A stretch of 64,000 nt of DNA, from the NCBI GenBank assembly GCA_037976565.1, contig CP137675.1:23065326-23129325 (forward strand), written 5' to 3'. The notes under the pieces were generated by a model that ran no database searches, was not told where the DNA came from, and worked only from the letters and a program-made list of their open reading frames with translations. The translations under genes and the position numbers were made by a program. This stretch comes from Mesocentrotus franciscanus (taxonomy: Eukaryota > Echinodermata > Echinoidea > Camarodonta > Strongylocentrotidae). Shown here in pieces: positions 1-10,872 of the stretch. The stretch's first letter is position 1. Every line of letters starts with the position of its first letter.

Positions 1-295
1 GTGCCTTTGATCTGATCCTCAAGCTGTCACTTGTTCTTGACACATAAGTATCATCTAATGCATACACACATATTGAAAAGCACTTGTCAAACGGTTCATA
101 ATGTAAGAAGGTGTACTTCAGAGCTGCTTATTGACTTTCATGTGCTATCAAAATTTGCGGGAGTTCTTGATGGATGCTGTCAAGGAAGTGACATCCCGGA
201 AAGCTTATGTCAGGTTATGTCAAATATAGCGGGCAGCAACGCTGAATGGAAAAAAGACTCTGATCAAGAAACATGATGGACAAGAACTGATGATT

Positions 296-400
296 TTGGA
301 GAATGAGAGAGATAGAGAAGGAGAGAAAAGGAGAGGAAAGGAGAGAGAATGGGGGTGGGTGAAAGAGAAAGAGAGAGCCAAAGGAAACTAAAAAAGGGAT
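296..400. repeat. GA-rich low-complexity tract
   Basis: The + strand is almost pure purine (GAGA, GGAGAAAAGG) for about 80 bases. It is simple-sequence DNA with no reading frame of interest. The first 295 bases before it carry a short open frame of 81 codons from base 31 that I do not recognise. Confidence 0.75.
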
Positions 401-1084
401 GCAAAATTATCACAGTAGCACTGTGACTTTGTGCAAACCACTGTAAGTAGTGAATGAATTAAAGATGGACGGTCGAGGAGGAACTACAGGACTACCAGGA
501 CTCAGGAGGAGGGACGATGGGGGAATTAAAGAAGAGCTCCCATCATTATCAAGTGGAGATGCATACTTATATTCCATTGGTCATTATGAACAGATCATAC
601 TCTTTTTCTCCAGATTCCATTGAAAATAAATGAGAGAAAATGAGAGAAAATGCATCGAAATTGTCAGGCATACTCCTCAGGAGGTTTTTCACGATCAAAA
701 GCAACACTCTTGATTCCTTGGTATTTTCACATTTTCACATGTCTGGCCGATGCAAAATTTAATTCAGGGAGAATAGAAGAGACGTGTTTGCTTCTCATTG
801 CCGGGCTTCTTGCCTGTTTGGTTTGTGATTTTGCTGGGGCGGTTCTCGCGCTGGAGAGGGTCTGCAGGTGGAGCCTTGCAGAATTTGTATATGTTTGCAA
901 GTGGGGCCGCTGCCTTTTTACCTTTTTACCTTTTTTTACTTCAGTTTGGAGCCATAATATGCAAGCAGTTTTTATTCTCTCTTCCTCTCACCTACAGTCT
1001 TGTTCTTTCTTGCTCTTCCTTCATTCCTTTTCGGTCTTTCATATTACTATGCTATCTCCTCTTCTTCAGCGTAGGTCTTTACTT

Positions 1085-1250
1085 TTGTCATAATGTATTC
1101 AAATTTGTTTGTAAATCTAATTTATGTTTTTGTTTTGTGCACTTTCATGTATTTTTATGTTATTTATTGTTACCTTTTGCCAGTGGAGGCCAAATGTTTT
1201 TGTTTTCTATCGTGGACAATAAAATTTGAATCTTGAATCTTGAATCTTCC
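1085..1250 (+). mobile_element. Probable non-LTR retrotransposon 3' end with TTGAATC tail
   Basis: The segment ends in three exact copies of the 7-mer TTGAATC (1226-1246) directly after GGACAATAAAAT. A short tandem tail behind an AATAAA-like signal is a usual ending of LINE-type elements that insert by target-primed reverse transcription. The 430 bases upstream (650-1085) are T-rich with short open frames and may be its 3' untranslated part, but no reverse-transcriptase motif is readable. A SINE using the same tail is an alternative. Confidence 0.5.
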
Positions 1251-1256
1251 TAAGAG

Positions 1257-1330
1257 TAAGAGCCAGAATGGCATTAATTCACATGATTTAATACACAGTT
1301 AATGCCCTTCTGGCTCTCAACAGATGATAT
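1257..1330. mobile_element. Hairpin repeat, GAGCCAGAAGGGCGTTA family, copy 1
   Basis: Left arm 1259-1277 (agagccagaatggcattaa) pairs with right arm 1299-1317 (ttaatgcccttctggctct), with one mismatch and a loop of 21 bases. The same arm sequence recurs at 15.5, 21.65, 56.28, 56.47 and, decayed, 61.25 kb. The right flank CAACAGATGAT extends the family's longer arm. It is a miniature inverted-repeat element or processed hairpin of unknown class. Confidence 0.75.
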
Positions 1331-1393
1331 GGAGCTCCTTATATTCTAATCTATAGTCCTTTGTTTTATTGCAGTCATTGTTGAACTCTTTTG

Positions 1394-1482
1394 CTCTCTC
1401 TCTCTCTCTTTCTTTCACTCTCTTTCTCTCACACACACACTCTCTCTCTCAATCTCTCCCTTCCTCCCTCCCTTCCTCCCCC

Positions 1483-1513
<31 letters not shown>

Positions 1514-1544
1514 AATCTCTCCCTTCCTCCCCCTCTCTCTCCCC

Positions 1545-1579
<35 letters not shown>

Positions 1580-1796
1580 AGTCTCTCTTTTCTTTCACCC
1601 CCTCTCTCTCACTCTTTCTCTCAATCTCTCCCTTCCTCCCCCTCTCTCGCCCCCTCTCTCCCCTCTTTCTCCCTCTCTCTCTCTCTCTCTCTGTCTCTGT
1701 CTCTCCCATTCTCTCTTTTCTTTCACCCTCTATCTCTTTCTCTCACTCTTTCTCTCTCTCCTTCCTCCCTCCCTTCCTCCCTCCCTTCCTCCCCTC

Positions 1797-1845
<49 letters not shown>

Positions 1846-1885
1846 CCAGTCTCTCTTTCCTTTCACCCTCTCTTTCCCTCTTTCT
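1394..1885. repeat. Long CT-rich tract with higher-order repetition
   Basis: About 490 bases of nearly uninterrupted pyrimidine on the + strand. Within it a longer unit recurs: a CAGTCTCTCTTTTCTTTCACC-like block near 1578, 1705 and 1846, and CAATCTCTCCCTTCCTCC near 1450, 1513 and 1622. The Ser/Leu/Pro-rich open frames across it are products of the repeat. Confidence 0.9.
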
Positions 1886-2400
1886 TGATGAAAAGCAAAA
1901 CCACAGCCAGGTGAAGGAGTTTTGCTAGTAAAGATGTAATTGTTGCAAAGGTCATTTCATGTGGTCTTCAGAAATACTTTTGAAATGTATAATGTGGATT
2001 GTATGAACTGCTTCCATGTCACCTGGGAGGGCCCTTGGAGTTTAACCTTATGTTTCTTGTCACACTGATGTTTTGTAAGGTTTAAAACTTTGTACAATTA
2101 TTGTATTTCTCATAGTTTTTTTAAGAATCCCTGTATGAAATAGCAAAAAAGTGACAGTATATGATTTGATTTACATTACTAAATGAGTAAGATTAATATG
2201 CTTGACAAACAGGAATTGTTTTTCAATGAATTCTTCTATTTGGAGCTTCACAAGACTCATGTTTGTCTTTCATTTTGTCATGATTGGTATTACAGGTGTA
2301 CTAGCATTATTTAAGCACTTTAAAAAACAAACATAGTCTTCTTATTTTCATTCATGCGTGGCACTATCCCCAATAATGCTTAATTTAATTATTGGAGTCT
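1886..2400. other. AT-rich non-coding DNA, nothing recognised
   Basis: No convincing open frame, repeat family or hairpin was seen in this stretch. Confidence 0.6.
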
Positions 2401-2404
2401 TAGG

Positions 2405-2640
2405 AGAGTACATTATCAGGTATAGATAGGCATGATTTAGAAGGGTTTCATAATAGTAACTGTTTCTTATAAAGCACTTTAGCAAGTACAGGGTAACTGA
2501 ACAAACTGGTAATATTACAGTATTAGTACCCCGGTCACTGGATTCTGTTACAATCCTGGACTTTACAGTGCACACTTTCCACTCCCTTGGGAGCATTCCA
2601 GCCAGTCGCCCTCTACCTACCAAGACCTAATATACCTCCT
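2405..2640 (-). mobile_element. SINE 3' half, minus strand
   Basis: Read on the minus strand, 2490-2620 (CTCCCAAGGGAGTGGAAAGTG ... GTGACCGGGGTACTAAT) matches the body of the tRNA-derived SINE at 9155-9230 (CCCCAGGGAGTGGAGAATG ... AATGACCAGGGTAAT). The tRNA-like head is missing, which suits 5' truncation. The tail towards 2405 is decayed. Confidence 0.65.
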
Positions 2641-3039
2641 GGGTAGAGAATCACAGATGCTGAACAATGTTTTGGCAAGGAACAACTGAAAAATGACTCT
2701 TGAAACATAGGGTTAGGAAGAGGAAGAACAGCTTTCTGCAAGTTTACCTCAGGCTCACATACCAAAATGAATATCCTGTACTGAGAACCAGAAAGCTGTG
2801 AATTCGATGCAGGATGATTCAATTGTAACACACTTGTAACTTTATCAGACCAGGGAACTCCCTGATCATAATAATGATGATGATTTCTATATTAGTTTCA
2901 AGCCATATGATAACAAAAACACTACCCCTCCCCTACATATGTACACACTACACTGATGTAAAATAGAATGTGTTTGGTTGGCAAGGGGTTAACACAGGAG
3001 CAAGAAGGGTGTGCCAAGAAGCAAAACTCCAGATGGTAA

Positions 3040-3200
3040 TTGCTCCCTCCTGATTGGTCCATTCCACCTGTCAATCAGAAAAGCCACGCTGTGACTCATA
3101 CCTGAAAGCATGCCATAACCCTTGAGTTGATTTCTATCTCGTATGTTCCTCCGAAACGTGCTGGTGTAGAGAGCGAGAGCGTGCGACCCCGCTCAGAAAA
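3040..3200 (+). promoter_or_regulatory. Candidate regulatory segment with CCAAT, AP-1 and E-box motifs
   Basis: A less repetitive stretch carries an inverted CCAAT box (TGATTGG, 3051-3057), an E-box (CACCTG, 3065-3070) and an AP-1 match (TGACTCA, 3092-3098) within 50 bases. These are exact matches to short known consensus sequences, so chance is a real possibility. No TATA box or downstream gene was found. The call is inference from motif clustering. Confidence 0.25.
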
Positions 3201-3508
3201 ACAAGCTTTGGAGTAATAACTCTAGAGAGACTCTTCGTCTCTTACTTTCCATCTCCCTGTCTTGCCCATGTTTAATTCACATATTAAAATGCAGTTGGAA
3301 GAGAAAGAACCAGCGATACGTATGCAAGGGACAGTCGCAGTTTGTGAAATAGTAATATTCATTTTCAAGAAAACGGGAGGATTCATTATATCCATGACAT
3401 GTTCAAGGTATACCACTTTTGTAGCCAATGCTGTGGTAAAATTGGATTTGCAGTATAATTGGATAGAATGAGAGGCCGATGTGTTTGCCACAATTAAGTG
3501 GACAGTAC

Positions 3509-3697
3509 AAGAACCTAATATTTAGCTTGAGAATGGAATGAAAGATTAAACTGATCCAGCAATCATATTTGTGTTAGGTTTTTAATTTGCAGCAATGCAA
3601 AAGAACCAAAGATTTTGCTTGTGAATGGAATGAAAATTTAAACTGATCCAGCACATAGTATTTTGTATTAGGTTTGTTTTTAATTCGCAGCAATGCA
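3509..3697. repeat. Two-copy tandem duplication, 92-bp unit
   Basis: Units start at 3509 and 3601 with AGAACC. Both contain TGAGAATGGAATGAAA-like sequence, AAACTGATCCAGCA, GTATTAGGTTT-like sequence and GCAGCAATGCA. They differ by scattered substitutions and small indels, so the duplication is not recent. Confidence 0.8.
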
Positions 3698-4146
3698 CAA
3701 TACGTTTCTCTCACCAAAGTTTAGGTTAAATATGAAATCTCTCGTGGCTTGTGGGCCAAAATCAATACCTCACAAAAAATAAAAATAACATAACATTGAT
3801 AATAAGCTGAGAGGCCTACAAGGTAGAAAAGAATAAGGTAATAATATAGAACTATGATAAATTGTATGGTATGTAAATCAATCAAAATGACAGATTAAAT
3901 ACATGTCTTGTAGTTGACTTGAATAAAGTCTGAGATATCACTTGAGTTGTGAATACTATATTGTTGGAGTTGAATTGAATGTGCTTTAATAGCTGACATT
4001 GAAATTGATACCTTTGCTTTTAGATCAATGAACCTGCCTAATACAATAGTTTAATACATTTGTTGAAATAAACATTGAAATGATCTTTCTTAATTAAACT
4101 TCTCATTAAGTTGGTTAGAAGGAAATAATTGAAGGGTTACCAGTGT

Positions 4147-4341
4147 ATATGTCAAACCTGTCTATAGCGACCACCCAAGGGAAACACAAAAGTGGTCTTT
4201 GTAGACAGGTGGTCTTTGTAGACAGGTTCCTTTTGTACATGTTTCAATGAGAAACAATTTTTTAGGGAAACAAAAATGTGGTCCTTGTAGACAGGTGGTC
4301 TTTGTAGACAGGTGGTCACTAAAGCAGGTTTGACTGTATAT
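4147..4341 (-). mobile_element. GTCTACAAAGACCAC-family element, short copy
   Basis: The ends are inverted: TCAAACCTGTCTATAGCGAC on the left, CAGGTTTGAC on the right. The interior holds repeats of GTGGTCTTTGTAGACAG in the orientation opposite to the 21-kb array. The 8-mer TGTATATG lies just outside both ends (left about 4144-4151, right about 4334-4341) and could be a target-site duplication. The family is likely a non-autonomous DNA transposon with internal tandem repeats. Confidence 0.75.
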
Positions 4342-4701
4342 GAATCTAGTCCAGTTTTTATGGAGATGTTTCGGAAGAGACCCTAGGCAACGTAGTTTCA
4401 CTTTCATTGTTTACTGTGTTCCAATCTGAGGTTAACTAGCCTCAGACGACAGTGCTGACAGTGTGTGGGACTGTATGCTTCGACCTCCCCCCCCTCCAGG
4501 AAAACGATATGAATTTGGTCAATATAACTCTAAAACTTGAAAATGCGCACTTCCCTATATACCAGACAAGATATTTCCACATTCTATAGGCCTATGCGAG
4601 TTATTTGATATGTATCTGCTATGTATAGCTCTGTTCACATTGATGTATATTTCATAATCATATGTATTGTAATTTGTAGGTTTATTTGTAATTTTTTTTT
4701 T

Positions 4702-5209
4702 TTAAAGGTAATGCAAAGTTTGGGGAAATTTTGAAATTGGATGGATAGTAATTCTTTAAATTGTTGATATATTTGGATGCCCCTGTGGATGTATTATAAG
4801 CACTAAAAAAATTAGCCCCTAAAACACTTCTGCTTTCGAGCAAATTGAATAATCAAAATTTACCAGTGCTCCCGGTAAATTTCAAATATTTCAAATAGCG
4901 CCTATAAGGCCATTCCATGGTAGCTGCGACCATGAAAATCTCAGAATATGCAGTTCTGATATATAATTTCCAAACGGGAATAGCAAACCGGTCGATTGTA
5001 GTCAAGAAACATTGTTTTAAAGCTAAAATAATATCAGTCTTGAGAGGGCGCTATACAACATATAGAGTTTATTATTTACAATTTCATCACTTTAGACTCG
5101 TTTTCAACCGCAACAACGATCATTGAATATTGTAAAATCGCATATGCTTCCAATATGTTCATTTGAACCAAATTCATGACCCCATACCAAAACTTTGTAA
5201 TACCTTTAA
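4702..5209. mobile_element. TTAA MITE family F7
   Basis: Starts TTAAAGGTAATGCAAAGTTT and ends AAACTTTGTAATACCTTTAA. The ends pair as an inverted repeat of about 20 bases with one mismatch, bounded by TTAA on both sides. It is about 508 bp long and has no transposase frame. TTAA target sites are characteristic of piggyBac-type transposases, so mobilisation in trans by such an enzyme is the inference. Confidence 0.75.
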
Positions 5210-5235
5210 GTAATTGTTTTTCATTGTATTTTGTT

Positions 5236-5312
5236 TGTTATAGCGCTTAGAGACTTCAGTGGAAAGCGCTTTATAAGCACCATCTTTATTATTATTATTA
5301 TCATTATTATAT
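5236..5312 (+). mobile_element. SINE/LINE 3' tail with ATT repeat
   Basis: TATAGCGCTTAGAGAC, AAAGCGCTTTATAAGCACC and then (ATT)n with small interruptions. The AGCGCT...ATAA box before an ATT tail is shared with the better-preserved SINEs at 40.6 and 49.4 kb. Only the 3' end is recognisable. Confidence 0.6.
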
Positions 5313-6060
5313 TATGGCTTATATTGTGATTATGTGCATTCTATTAGGTAGCTTAGCGGGATGAAGTGGCACAAAAGATGTTTTACACCTTCAGTACCTT
5401 CTAACTTTACACTTATTATTTTAAAGGTGATAGGTTTTCTTTAACCCAAAGCAATTTAGTCTCACCTTTTAGACACCTTTACATTTTATCTTTTGATCCG
5501 GAAAAATCTTATTTACAAATTGTACATGAGCAGAAAGTAAAAAAATCACTGGAAATTCAAGTCCATTTCTATTTCAGTACATTGTGCTGTTCATGATTAA
5601 GAGCAATTAAATCGAAAGTAATCATTGGAAGTCTGTTCATTGGCAACGCAGAGTGAAATTTGTCACCTTAAAAAAAAAAAATAACAATTTCATGTTGATT
5701 TTCTTAAATCTTCTTTCGATTTGTTTAATTTAATATACAATTTTTAAAAGTTTTTAACTATGAAAGAGTGGAAAATACAAATAATTGTTACCAATTTGAG
5801 GAGGCCAATTTGAGGAGGAAAAGTTGATTCATTTATACCTTTAGAATCTCTGAGCTGCTGTGGGTTAATGTGTTTTCTCCTCAAGTACTTGTGAAAATGT
5901 TCCTTTTTTATTCTTGCTAGGGTAATGGCAGCTAGACCTCAAGAGTTCAGGGAACTCTGTATCAAGCCCCGGAATACAATAGCTTGCATTGATTACAGGG
6001 TTTGTTATGACCCGAGAGTGAATGGCAATTAGTTTATATAAGCTCTCAATGTGATTTATT
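5313..6060. other. AT-rich non-coding DNA
   Basis: No gene was seen. A weak pairing, TTTAAAGGTGA at 5422 with TCACCTTAAA at 5662, could mark another decayed TTAA element, but it is too short to call. Confidence 0.5.
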
Positions 6061-6063
6061 GCC

Positions 6064-6669
6064 TGTTCAGACTTTAGTGAATGTATACGAAACCAGTATA
6101 AAGAAACGTTGTTTAAAGAAACATTGTATGAAGAAACCTTGTATGAAGAAACGTTTTATGAAGAAACGTATGAAGAAGCATTGTATGAAGAAACGTTGTA
6201 TGAAGAAACTTTGTATGAAGAAACATTGTATAAAGACATGTATAAAGAAACGTTGTATAAAGAAACGTTGTATAAAGTCTAAAGAAACGTTGTCTAAAGT
6301 CTAAAGAAACGTTGTACAAGTATCATTGTATAGAGAAGAAGCATACAAACTAGAACACAGCATTGTGTAAAGAAAATAAACTAGCGTTTAAGAGGTCAGT
6401 TGACATGAGAGCTGACCAATAATCAGTGCTCGCTCATAATAAGCCCCACCCCTGTTGTACGAGTTACGTATGATATGATGTCAGATGATTCTTTATTGAG
6501 TTTTCGTTCGAAATGATGCTCAAATATGCATTTCGCTGCACAACGTAAAGTTGTATGATGTTTCTTTACACAGTGCTCAGACTAAGAAAAAAGTGATTGC
6601 ATATGATATACAGCTATACAAGAATCGTAGAATCATATACCTGTACGATAAATTCTGATTGTCTGAACA
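6064..6669. mobile_element. TGTTCAGAC element with internal 15-bp array
   Basis: The inverted ends are TGTTCAGACT (6064) and GTCTGAACA (6661-6669). The core carries a TTCGTTCGAAATGATGCTCAAA block (near 6505-6525), also present in slightly changed form in the elements at 10.3, 12.9 and 35.1 kb, and a GCCCCACCCC block. The left part, 6095-6320, is a tandem array described separately. No transposase frame is present. It belongs to a foldback group of DNA elements whose class I cannot name. Confidence 0.7.
6095..6320 (+). repeat. 15-bp tandem array AAAGAAACGTTGTAT
   Basis: About 15 units of (A/G)AAGAAACGTTGTAT, some shortened to 7-12 bases (AAAGTCT, AAAGACATGTAT). The unit is close to the reverse complement of the element's own right inner arm (ATGATGTTTCTTTACA, near 6555). 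The 81-codon open frame across it (Lys-Lys-Xaa-Cys-Met repeats) follows from the 15-base period being a multiple of three and is not evidence of a gene. Confidence 0.85.
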
Positions 6670-7396
6670 CAGGATTTATTATTTCTTTATACAGACCTAG
6701 GTAAGCCAGGAATGTGATACAATGCAGCTCCTGTTCAAAATGCCTCTAAGGGCAATTTTTTTTCTGTGATATTTTCAAGTTTTTAGATTGAATCTGGGAT
6801 ATTGTAATTGCCTTCATTGGTTGCTAAGTAGATTAGATCGAAGCCACTTTTGTGCTATTGTAACAAACATTTTGGGAAATTTAGTGAAAAATATATAGAG
6901 CAGTGGATTGTAACAATAGCCTGCCATATACATCCCTTTTTTAAATCATAATGTAATTATATTTAAAGATATCAACTAAATAAATTAAAAATAACAATGA
7001 GAGGGCTTTAAATTTCAAGGTTGCACAATAGAAGTGCCACTATTTTTTCAATTATGTTAAATTCCGAGAATAAAGTGTGCGATAAGTAACTTTGAGATGA
7101 TAAGTACATGTAGCTATTTAATATATATAGACTATTGAAAATGCTCATGGGAATGTTCTTGCACAAATATCTCTATCTCGCCCCTCCCCACGATTGTATA
7201 AGATGAATTTTCAATTGGTAGTTGTAACCAGTGGCAGAACCAGGGGGCACAGTGGGCACTGCCAAGGGGATGGTTATTCCCCATCCCCAAAAAGTTGGCT
7301 ATACTTTTATGCACATTTGTAGGAATGTGCCTCAGATTTATTGGACATTATGCACACTCCATCCTCTATGGGAAAAGATTCATGGACCTGTCTGTG

Positions 7397-7777
7397 TTAA
7401 AGTGACTCGGTAACATTGCCTCAGATTCTGAAACAAAATCCTGGATTTAGCTCATGCTGCAATCATAATTATAAACCGTTAGGTCAGTCAGGAATCCCAT
7501 GACTTTTACAAGCCGATCGCCTGTCTGATTATCAAGATATTTATGATTGGAAATCAAAATTTCATTTTTTCGTTTGCCTAACGGTTTTTATAACACTACA
7601 GTCTATTGGGGAAAATGAGTAAAACAGGTCACTCAAAGATTTTTACTTTTTGGAGGCACTTCATGATCATTTTGAAGCGCAATTATTTTAGGGTTTCAAT
7701 ATTACACCATATCACAGACACTAATAACATGTAGGGCCATACATCTCAGATTTAACATTGTTAAACGATGCCTTTAA
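7397..7777 (-). mobile_element. TTAA MITE family F3, copy 1
   Basis: It is bounded by TTAA at 7397 and 7774. The interior matches the copies at 27.7, 32.9 and 50.4 kb, including CTCAGATTCTGAAACAAAAT, GACTTTTACAAGCCGATCG and AACATTGTTAAACGATGC. The inverted ends are short (TTAAAG plus a few bases). No coding capacity. Confidence 0.85.
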
Positions 7778-7961
7778 GCATGCAACAGGGAAGCGTTTTG
7801 AAAAATAACTTTTCTTAAATCCATTGTGAGAAAAAAAGGAAACATCTAGATACTGTTCAGAGCTACCACTGTGTATTTATTCCCTGAGGCTTGGATTTGC
7901 AATGGCTATAAGATTATGGATTTTGTTTCCCCCTGTCCACAAATCCATAGAGCTGATATCA

Positions 7962-8200
7962 GCAAGAGAGAGAGAGAGAGAGAGAGAGATGATAACGCGA
8001 TCAGATGGAGGTATTATAAAGAGGTGAAATAGAGAGAAACAGAGAGAGAGAGAGTAGAGAGAGAGAGAGAAAGAGTAGAGGAAGTAAAAAAGAGGATAGA
8101 CAGATCTAGAGAGTGAGAGAGAGAGAGAAAGGGGGAGGAAAAGAAAGGGGAAAAGATGGAGAGGAGAGAGAGATATACAGATGGGGAGAGCTGAATATAC
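7962..8200. repeat. GA-rich microsatellite region
   Basis: (GA)n at 7964-7990 and interrupted GAGAGA runs to about 8185. A purine strand of this length can adopt non-B structure. Confidence 0.85.
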
Positions 8201-8223
8201 ATGTAGCTATATGCAGATACATA

Positions 8224-8685
8224 TAGACCCCGTTCTCATTCACTTCGTTGGAGCGGTCTAACTAAGACCCGTTCCTCAGGAGCAGTTCTTAGGTGAGTGA
8301 GAACGGTCAAAGTGGTCCAGGAAGTGGACTTCTGGACTACTCCAGAAGACCACCTGCTGAGGTGGTCTTGAGGAACGGGTCTTATTAAGAGCGGTTTGGA
8401 TCGCTCTAACGTGCAATGTGAACGGAAGCGTACTTTGAACGGAAGTGAGCTAGTGACGTTCCGCGCGAAACATGTAGTACGGTACATACGGTTCGTATTC
8501 CGCGCATGAAAAAATTGACCCGCTGATCTGAGCTGCCATAGCAACAAGACCACTTTGACTCGTGGAGCGGTTTGAGCCATAAAAAACTGCTCGGAGTGTG
8601 AACGCTCGCAAACTGTTCCTCAAGACCCGTTCCTCTGGAGCGGTCTAACTAAGACCACTTTCAAAGTGAGTGAGAACGGGGTCTA
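8224..8685 (-). mobile_element. GACCCCGTTCTCA MITE, copy 1
   Basis: The terminal inverted repeats begin GACCCCGTTCTCATTCACTT (8226) and end AAGTGAGTGAGAACGGGGTC (8683), with similarity continuing inwards for about 55 bases (GAGCGGTCTAACTAAGACC type). It is flanked by TA on both sides. A copy in the opposite orientation lies at 35.8 kb. The two copies share an open frame beginning MAQTAPRVKVVLLLWQL, but the frame breaks differently in each and matches no transposase I know. Confidence 0.85.
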
Positions 8686-8942
8686 AGAGAGAAGATGAGG
8701 ATATGGTGAAAGAGATAGAAGGAAGGTGTGAGATAGAGAGATGGAGAAACTAGGAAGAAACTTAACAACAGGAAAGGACTGAAGAAGGCAGGAATCAGGA
8801 TAGATAAGTTATGAGAAAAAAACAACATTTTGAGGTGATGGTGGACAGAGAAAGCGATGAAGGAAGTAGAGATTGATCAGAAGGGACATCACAGAAACTG
8901 GTGTAACTTGTGTACGAACCATAATGACACTGAAAGCTTACG

Positions 8943-9232
8943 GAGTTGTCGTGGTTTAGTGGTTCATTCACTTGACTCTCAATCTGAGGGTCGAGGGTTT
9001 CAATCCCAGCCCGGCACTAACGTCCTTTGGCAAGACATTAATCCACTTGTGCCATGTACTCTCCACCCAGGTGTTAAATGGATACCTGGCATGATGCGAA
9101 GTCATTATCGTTTGCTAAGTATTGTGAGTACCTGTAAAATGGCACCTAGCTAGAATGTTCCCCAGGGAGTGGAGAATGTACATGCACTGTGTGAAGCCAA
9201 GGCTGAATCCAATGACCAGGGTAATCATTCAT
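8943..9232 (+). mobile_element. tRNA-derived SINE, near full length
   Basis: The head contains an A-box-like GTGGTTTAGTGGTTCA (8951-8966) and a B-box-like GGGTTTCAATCCC (8995-9007), spaced as in a tRNA gene, so an RNA polymerase III promoter is likely. The body carries GGCAAGACATTAATCCACTT and CTCCACCCAGGTGTTAAATG, as in the 40.4, 47.8, 59.0 and 60.0 kb copies. The 3' AGCGCTATACAAAT box seen in other copies is not evident. Confidence 0.85.
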
Positions 9233-9587
9233 CTGTTAAGTGATTACAGACATTATCAATATATACAAAATATCCCAGAAAGATGAAAAGGAAACAAATA
9301 TAAATAATCAAAATTGTTATTACGGAAATAGGACTGTCATATGAATGAAAGAAACCATCAAATGGATTTTATCCTTTAGCTATATACAAGTAGGCCTGTA
9401 TAAAATTCAGTCTATAAATAATTATGCACTTGATACAACCTGCAATTTATTCTGATAACCAGAATTTTGGATTGTTGCCAAACTTCTCTCATTAGCATTC
9501 GGTATCGACCTTGGATAGAGTCAAATTTGTCTGAGTTGTTTTTATACACAGTTACAATTACATTGTACACATCAAATTTATATTAGC

Positions 9588-9976
9588 TTCATTTACACTG
9601 CAAGTAAAAATTATTGATTTTTCTTACATTCCTGTGTTTCGTCGGAAGTTGCTAAGCAAAAAAAAAAAAAAATTTTTAATCCACCTCTTGGAGTGTGGTT
9701 TAATTAAACACACCGGCAGAAATTTCCCTGATTTTTGCAGTGTAAATGCCTGCTCTTGAAACGTTGGTGAATGATTTCGGTTTTGGGTCATGTGACTCTC
9801 CTTGCTTTCGTGTGATCGCATGCAGAGCAGCAACAAGTCGTGCATGCACACTACTCCCACCAAAATTGGAATTAGCAAACACTGACAGTCTTTTATGGGT
9901 TTTTGAGGTAGTGTAAATGGCAGTCCCAAAAATCAACAACTTTTCAAAATGTTTTTTGGGGCTGTGTAAATGGGGC
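9588..9976 (+). mobile_element. CATTTACACTGC element, copy 1
   Basis: Left end CATTTACACTGCAA (9590) pairs with GTGTAAATG at 9963-9971. TGCAGTGTAAATG also occurs inside (near 9737) and GTAGTGTAAATGGCAG near 9910, so the element holds nested inverted arms. Its reverse complement matches 43373-43755 along the whole length (about 385 bp), which defines the family boundaries. Confidence 0.8.
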
Positions 9977-10295
9977 TATATTAACCACCTGTATGGTTAT
10001 GCATACATGTATCACCATAACAACACATCAATAAAACCACTAAACTGTAAGTCGGTGTTATTTTCATTGATTCTTCCTTTTCACAGTCTGAAGTCTGAAC
10101 TCAGACAGACAATGGTTCTGTTGTTAAAATTTTCTGCCCTTTTTTTTCTAGGAAAAAGGGTCATGCATTATGAATAATGTAAGTATTATGAATATGAATG
10201 TCTGTTCTCTCATTTTTGCATGTCTGCATGTCTGCATCCTTCTACAAGCTTATGTGGTTATTTTTGCCATCTGCTCTTGCAGTTCCAGAATACTC

Positions 10296-10488
10296 TGTTC
10301 AGACTATACAAGATTTATAGGGAACTTGTATAAAGAAATGTCCCACCAAGTTTTTATACAATGTTCAGACATGAGCAAGACCCTTGTTCTTTATCGAGAG
10401 TTTTCGTTCGAAACGATGCTCAAACGTGCATTTTGCTATATGACGTTTCTTTACACAACATTCAGACTAGTCTGGTAGTGTGAACGTG

Positions 10489-10490
<2 letters not shown>
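10296..10490. mobile_element. TGTTCAGAC element, short diverged copy
   Basis: TGTTCAGACTATACAAG at 10296 and GTTTCTTTACACAACATTCAG near 10445. It shares GAGTTTTCGTTCGAAACGATG with the 6.1-kb element, and is about a third as long. Confidence 0.65.

Positions 10491-10492
<2 letters not shown>

Positions 10493-10523
<31 letters not shown>
10493..10523. repeat. (TA)n microsatellite
   Basis: About 15 TA dinucleotides abut the right end of the preceding element. Confidence 0.95.
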
Positions 10524-10526
<3 letters not shown>

Positions 10527-10872
10527 TTTCCTGTGAGCTAGAGAAAGACACTAACTCATCACTTCACACAGAGTTTTAAAAACCTTATGGCTCGAGGCAG
10601 GCAATAATATTTAGAGTCATAGGTGGTATTATTAACATTACATAAATTGTAGTTCAAAATCATTATCATTCGGTTGTGTATGATTGTATACCCAGATTGG
10701 GGCTTTTAATTTAAAAGAATATTAACTGAAATATAATGAATTGATTACAGATCATTCTCACCTCAGAGAAGCGAAAGTATTTACACATATTGGTTTCTTC
10801 ATTTTCTTTGCTATTTCTCAGACATTTCATCTCAATTTTCTTCCTGCGTGAGATACTCCTGTATGTGTTTAT

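Noticed and set aside
31..276. 81-codon open frame at the window start
   Set aside because: No recognisable domain, no upstream context and no splice-site support. The length is within chance for AT-rich DNA.
650..1229. Overlapping open frames of 143-147 codons
   Set aside because: Hydrophobic, T-rich frames in two phases leading into a TTGAATC-tailed repeat. Better read as retroelement 3' sequence.
5422..5672. Eighth TTAA family with TTTAAAGGTGA...TCACCTTAAA ends
   Set aside because: Only about 10 bases pair and there is no second copy. The spacing and ends could be chance.
6059..6304. Lys/Cys/Met-rich peptide resembling a cationic peptide
   Set aside because: It follows exactly from a 15-base repeat in a transposon and has no signal sequence or conserved start.
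8953..9010. Functional tRNA gene
   Set aside because: A- and B-box-like motifs are present, but the acceptor and anticodon stems do not pair and the sequence continues into a SINE body.
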